The position numbers were made by a program, and so were the translations under genes. From JBEKTW01 sp049515655 (GTDB lineage: Bacteria > Bacteroidota > Ignavibacteria > UBA10030 > SZUA-254): a stretch of 64,000 nucleotides of DNA. Positions 60,145-64,000 of this stretch are shown piece after piece. Position 1 is the first letter of the stretch; every line of letters starts with the position of its first letter. A model generated the notes under the pieces. The model was not told the origin of the DNA, did no database searches, and was given only the letters and a program-made list of their open reading frames with translations. The DNA lies in the NCBI GenBank assembly GCA_049515655.1, contig JBEKTW010000003.1:1-64000 (forward strand), given 5' to 3'.

Positions 60145-63120
60145 TCATTCGGGCTTCAAAATAATTCCTTTATGCTTGTGTCCATTCATGCGTACCACTA
60201 TATCTGAAGAGAAGCGGAGATGTTTCGTGTATTCTTTCTCCTCCTCGGCCGGCTGCTGCGAGAGCCAATCCCAATCCACAAATCCTTGATTGCTCACGGC
60301 GTCGATCGTAAAATAGCCGATCATGAAAGCAGTGAGGTTCTGAAAAAAATGCGAGCCCTGTGACGGAGTAACCGCAAAGTCCTTGAATCCCGTCTCAACG
60401 ATAGCTTTCGCTCCGGAAATCTGGTCCCATGTTACCGGTATGCCGAGCCAGGGGTCGAGCGTCCCCCACCGACCGACACCAATCAGGAGATACGGCCGGC
60501 CTTCACTCACCAGGCGTGCGTTGATCTGGCCGACTTCCATTGCAACTTCGTGACTCTTCGCCCTGTCAAAGCGATGCACATCCACAACCACGATGTCGTA
60601 AATATCCCGGATGATGCCGTTGCCCAACACTTGCGGACTTTCACAGATCATATTTTTCGTATCGATTTTCTCGAGCCGTAATTCTTCGAATTCGCGACTG
60701 ATAACGAGCGGACGCATCTGAAGCAGTCCGAACTCTTTTTGCCTGCCCGGCGGCAGGGACATATTAACCGCGAACTCAATTTCGACGGAGGTCCCCATGC
60801 CCCAGCTTCCCATTTCCAGCAACTCCTCCAGGATCTCCGAGAGAGGAAGCAGTTTGTTTTTCAGAACCGGTGAAAACGTCACGAGCCGCATTCCTTTCCG
60901 CGAGATGCCGTCATACACGGCGTCGTTTTCATGCGAATACGTCGATCCGACGTAGCTCAGCGTCCCGTCCCGTTCCGCCACGTCCAATTCATAGAGTTTT
61001 GTGTGCGTGTCGTGTGTCTGAGTTCCGCCCCCAAGCGATTCACTCATGTCGAGGGCAAAAAACTGATGCTGATTGTTCGCGAGCGTGCTCTGGATGGTCG
61101 AAAGCTGGGGAAGATGATTGGGATATTTCGGAGAGAATTTAACCGAGACTCCGCCATCAACGACCATCTTGCCGAGTCCTAACGCGACCGAAACAATGCC
61201 ATCCGCAGAAGTCTGCGGAGGTGCAGGATAGAAATTGTACGATTTCGCGACACCGGCAAAATCGGGATAGAAACGCTGCTCATGCCGTGAACCCACGAGC
61301 TTCTGAACAATCACCGCCATTTTTTCTTCTTCGAGCCGGTACGACGTCATTTTAATGTAGTTTTTCGCTCGTTGGTAGAAGGTCGAGGCATACACACGTT
61401 TGATGGTGTTAAGGAGTTCACGAAGCCGGACGGCCGAGTCGGGATTGTTGTTGGGAATCATGTACGTTTCGTACACGCCGGCAAACGGCTGATACTGCGA
61501 GTCTTCCAGGAGACTTGACGACCGGACCGCCAGCGGCTCACGAATAACATCGAGGAATGCTGAAAGGTCGTCGAGAATTTCCCCGGGCAGTTGTTCCGCC
61601 TCCACAAATCTCTTTGTTATTGCTTCGTCGTCTGTGGAGCCAATAGCAAACGAGCGCAGGTCATTTTCATCGAGAAACTGGTCGAACATGTCGGTCCCGA
61701 TCACTGCGCTGGAAGGAACGTAGATATGAACGCCGTCGAATCTGTCGCGAACATTGTACGTGTTTATGAGAAGGTTCAGAAATCCCAGCCCGCGGGCTTT
61801 CCCCCCGAGCGAGCCGCCCCCGATACGGGCGAAACTGCTGGTCGGGTCGAAGGTCTCCTTCACAAAATCGGTGATGAGACCGCGCTGCTGAAGTTGCCGA
61901 TACGAGTGGAGATATGAAATCAGCGCCTCTCGCAGTTCATGCAGCGACGAAAAATCCGAGACTTTTCTGGGCCGCAGCTGGTGGGCGAGCCAGAATTCAG
62001 TTCGCGCTTTCAACCAATTCGAGAAATGGTTCCGCTCACCATGATAGCGAAGACTTTCATCCGGTACTACGCGGAGCTGATCCTCCAGCGACTTCAAATC
62101 CTTTGCTCTCCCTACTTCCTTTCCGTCCGGCATGCGAAAAATGAAGTCGCCGAAACTCATATAGGTATTCATGAATCTTTTCACCTGGGTCAGGAGCGTC
62201 GGAGAATCCTTCAGAACGAATTGCGCACGGACCGCCCGCGCTTTCGCTTCATTCTCACGCAGGTTCGACTGCAAGAGAATCGGAATGTCGGAAAGTTCAG
62301 CTTTCACGTTCTTCGCGAATTCCAAACCCGCTTCCGCATCTTGTTTACCTCCGCGCTGAAAATCGACGTCCGAGATGATGCCCAGGATATGGTCCCGGTA
62401 TTTATTGAAGAACTCCCATGCTTCCTCGTACGTCGTGCACAGGAGAATTTTTGGACGCGCCCTCATCCGCAAGAACCGGTGGGAAAGATTGACCCCTTCG
62501 GAAATCAGCCTCCGCGAATGCTTCAGCACCTCCGAATAAATCAGCGGAAGAAACGAAGAATAGAAGCGGATGTTATCCTCGACAAGAATGATCGATTGAA
62601 CGCCCGCCTGGTTTGAATCATGCTCAACGTTCATGCGGTCTTCAAGATGCTTAATGATCGCAGTGATGAGACGGAAATCGCCCTGCCAGATGAACACGCG
62701 GTCGAAGATGGATGTGTCGTGATGCGCGAGCAGGTCGGCCAGTTCCCTGTTATCAAATGCCAGGAGGATGATGGGAATTCCCAGACTGGCTTCCCGCACC
62801 TCCTGGGCAAGCTGGAGCGGGTGCATGTCTTCGATGTGCATCGTGGTGATGATGAGGTCGAAGTGCTTCTCCTCTTTCGCGAGCGCGATTGCCTCCTGAC
62901 CGTTGGAAACCCTCGTCAGCTCGGGCGAGTGACTTAAATTCAAATCCGAATATTCATTGCGGATGAGTTCATAGAGCCTCCCGTCTTCTTCGAAGATGTA
63001 CGAGTCGTACAGACTTGAGACGAGCAGGACGTCCCGGATCCGGCGGCGCATCAGGTTGTGGAACCCCTGAAAGCGGGTTCCGTAGCCGTCTTCAATCCAG
63101 AGCTGGTCGGAGAGTTTCAT
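60145..63120 (-). CDS. Tandem receiver - PEP/pyruvate-binding domain protein
   Basis: Protein of 991 residues. Residues about 28-165 form a receiver-like fold lacking the phospho-Asp (IITTMHIED, Thr92/93 there). Residues about 175-315 form a second receiver with all key residues: Glu181/Asp182, Asp251 (GIISDVDF), Ser285 and Lys304. From about 430 is the ATP-grasp domain of pyruvate phosphate dikinase/PEP synthase (GGGSLGGKARGLGFLN with Lys441, EPLAVRSSSLLEDSQ with Arg533, FGLLQMRPLVIS). The mobile phosphohistidine and PEP barrel are absent, so a partner or other phosphate acceptor is needed. It may be a signal-controlled kinase. The ribosome-binding site is weak. Confidence 0.88.
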   Translation of the reverse strand: MKLSDQLWIEDGYGTRFQGFHNLMRRRIRDVLLVSSLYDSYIFEEDGRLYELIRNEYSDLNLSHSPELTRVSNGQEAIALAKEEKHFDLIITTMHIEDMHPLQLAQEVREASLGIPIILLAFDNRELADLLAHHDTSIFDRVFIWQGDFRLITAIIKHLEDRMNVEHDSNQAGVQSIILVEDNIRFYSSFLPLIYSEVLKHSRRLISEGVNLSHRFLRMRARPKILLCTTYEEAWEFFNKYRDHILGIISDVDFQRGGKQDAEAGLEFAKNVKAELSDIPILLQSNLRENEAKARAVRAQFVLKDSPTLLTQVKRFMNTYMSFGDFIFRMPDGKEVGRAKDLKSLEDQLRVVPDESLRYHGERNHFSNWLKARTEFWLAHQLRPRKVSDFSSLHELREALISYLHSYRQLQQRGLITDFVKETFDPTSSFARIGGGSLGGKARGLGFLNLLINTYNVRDRFDGVHIYVPSSAVIGTDMFDQFLDENDLRSFAIGSTDDEAITKRFVEAEQLPGEILDDLSAFLDVIREPLAVRSSSLLEDSQYQPFAGVYETYMIPNNNPDSAVRLRELLNTIKRVYASTFYQRAKNYIKMTSYRLEEEKMAVIVQKLVGSRHEQRFYPDFAGVAKSYNFYPAPPQTSADGIVSVALGLGKMVVDGGVSVKFSPKYPNHLPQLSTIQSTLANNQHQFFALDMSESLGGGTQTHDTHTKLYELDVAERDGTLSYVGSTYSHENDAVYDGISRKGMRLVTFSPVLKNKLLPLSEILEELLEMGSWGMGTSVEIEFAVNMSLPPGRQKEFGLLQMRPLVISREFEELRLEKIDTKNMICESPQVLGNGIIRDIYDIVVVDVHRFDRAKSHEVAMEVGQINARLVSEGRPYLLIGVGRWGTLDPWLGIPVTWDQISGAKAIVETGFKDFAVTPSQGSHFFQNLTAFMIGYFTIDAVSNQGFVDWDWLSQQPAEEEKEYTKHLRFSSDIVVRMNGHKHKGIILKPE

Positions 63121-63212
63121 ATTTCAAAGTACCATTGCAGTTTCTACGTCGCAAGAATAGATATCACACCCCGTTCGTAACATTGGTATCGGGACGTTCA
63201 TCAGTAAGTATA

Positions 63213-63247
63213 CAAAAAAAATCGGAGTGGAAAAATCCACTCCGATT
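63213..63247 (-). terminator. Intrinsic terminator downstream of gdhA
   Basis: Perfect 12-base stem (AATCGGAGTGGA at 63220-63231, its complement at 63236-63247) with a 4-base loop, followed on the minus strand by a run of T residues (plus-strand A7 from 63214). It lies about 185 bases past the gdhA stop. Confidence 0.88.
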
Positions 63248-63250
63248 CTT

Positions 63251-63430
63251 GGAAGTGCATCGTCTAGATACTTGACTCCTGTGATAACCCCACCTTCCGT
63301 CCTCCCCTTGGTAAGGGGAGGAAACTTCTCCCCCTTATTCAAGGGGGAGAATACAAGAGGGGGTCAGAAACAAGGCAGACCATTCAAACCGAACCACTGC
63401 CCGTTTTCATCACCCCAGACTCCCGGTACT
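63251..63430. repeat. C-rich hairpins between gdhA and its terminator
   Basis: The 310-base gap (63121-63430) holds no gene. Two hairpins of the CCCCTCTCC family are present: 63301-63321 (CCTCCCCTT arms, 3-base loop) and 63327-63350 (TCTCCCCCTT arms, 4-base loop), then GAGGGGGTCAG. They would be transcribed with gdhA. Confidence 0.7.
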
Positions 63431-64000
63431 TTACACGAGTCCCTGATCCATCATCGCATCGGCGACCTTCAGGAATCCAGCGATATTCGCACCGTTCACA
63501 TAATTGCCCGGTGTTCCGAATCGCTCGGCCGTTTCGAAGGCTGCCTTGTGAATGCTCTTCATGATGCCATGCAGACGGCTGTCGACTTCCTCGCGCGTCC
63601 ACTGGAGTCGCAGACTATTCTGTGACATTTCAAGTCCCGATGTCGAGACGCCGCCGGCGTTCGCAGCTTTGCCTGGACCGTAGAGGATCTTGGCATCCAG
63701 GAAGACTTTCACGCCGTCAAGGTTCGTCGGCATATTCGCGCCTTCAGACACGACATACACGCCGTTCTTCACGAGGTTTTGCGCATCCTTGCCGTTGATT
63801 TCGTTCTGCGTGGCGCTGGGGAACGCACAATCCGCTTTATGATTCCACAGCGGATTGTAGTCGTGCTTCGGGTCAATCACGGTGTAGACACTGCCCTTGA
63901 ACTTATCGGCATACTCCTTGATTCTTCCACGACGGACATTCTTCAGATCCATGACGAACTTCAGCTTCTTGTCATCGACTCCGGCTTCATCGTAAATATA
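63431..64000 (-). CDS. gdhA: NADP-type glutamate dehydrogenase, C-terminal part
   Basis: The 3' 570 bases of a gene whose start lies beyond the window; the frame is open to the last base. The visible 189 residues fit the C-terminal half of hexameric bacterial GDH: CAFPSATQNEINGKDAQNLV, VVSEGANMPTNLDGVKVF and GKAANAGGVSTSGLEMSQNS. It interconverts glutamate with 2-oxoglutarate and ammonia, linking to the korDABC oxidoreductase and alanine dehydrogenase in the same region. A strong terminator follows. Confidence 0.96.
   Translation of the reverse strand, partial: YIYDEAGVDDKKLKFVMDLKNVRRGRIKEYADKFKGSVYTVIDPKHDYNPLWNHKADCAFPSATQNEINGKDAQNLVKNGVYVVSEGANMPTNLDGVKVFLDAKILYGPGKAANAGGVSTSGLEMSQNSLRLQWTREEVDSRLHGIMKSIHKAAFETAERFGTPGNYVNGANIAGFLKVADAMMDQGLV

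Overview
All of the roughly forty genes in this window are read leftward, on the minus strand. The mix points to an anaerobic, saccharolytic and amino-acid-fermenting member of the Bacteroidota/FCB group, probably close to Ignavibacteria. The reasons are the many secreted glycosidases, a four-subunit 2-oxoacid:ferredoxin oxidoreductase, oxygen-sensitive glycyl radical chemistry, a Bacteroidota-style glutamate dehydrogenase, and several families of degenerate intergenic repeats that I associate with metagenome-derived genomes of that group. The taxonomy is an inference. No rRNA, tRNA or CRISPR was seen.

Reading in the direction of transcription (high to low coordinates), 64000-50837 is central and amino-acid metabolism: the end of gdhA with a clear terminator, a receiver-PEP/pyruvate-binding protein, alanine dehydrogenase, an acyl-CoA transferase, a Cys-rich hypothetical, malic enzyme fused to a phosphotransacetylase domain, a one-cysteine thioredoxin-like protein and the korDABC operon. 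From 51097 to 41561 there is a small helical protein, a radical-SAM-like protein that has lost all three cluster cysteines and overlaps a PLP-dependent Cys/Met lyase, a genuine radical SAM/SPASM-like enzyme, feoA-feoB-zinc ribbon, and a cyclic-2,3-diphosphoglycerate-synthetase-like GTPase paired with argF.

From 41123 to 33404 lies a sugar-uptake and activation operon (sodium:solute symporter, GHMP sugar kinase, sugar nucleotidyltransferase, ROK regulator) followed by a glucosamine-6-phosphate deaminase/PIG-L fusion. From 33016 to 91 runs a long series of mostly secreted glycosidases: GH35, GH95-like, GH31, an (alpha/alpha)6-barrel enzyme, an SGNH-esterase/GH29 fusion, GH29, GH2, GH3, an alpha-galactosidase-like enzyme and GH38. 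GH95/GH29 + GH35/GH2 + GH31 + GH3 is the exo-enzyme set needed to strip fucosylated xyloglucan side chains; GH38, nagB and the fucosidases would also suit glycoprotein glycans. There is no SusC/SusD pair and no endo-glucanase in the window.

Inside the glycosidase series sit a glycyl radical enzyme and its activase. The active-site residues fit trans-4-hydroxy-L-proline dehydratase (HypD). Elsewhere in the same series is a truncated remnant of a 4-hydroxyproline 2-epimerase. The locus may therefore combine degradation of plant-wall or glycoprotein glycans with anaerobic use of the hydroxyproline backbone. A REP-associated tyrosine transposase flanked by two kinds of hairpin with compensatory stem changes, plus at least four other repeat families, marks the intergenic spaces.
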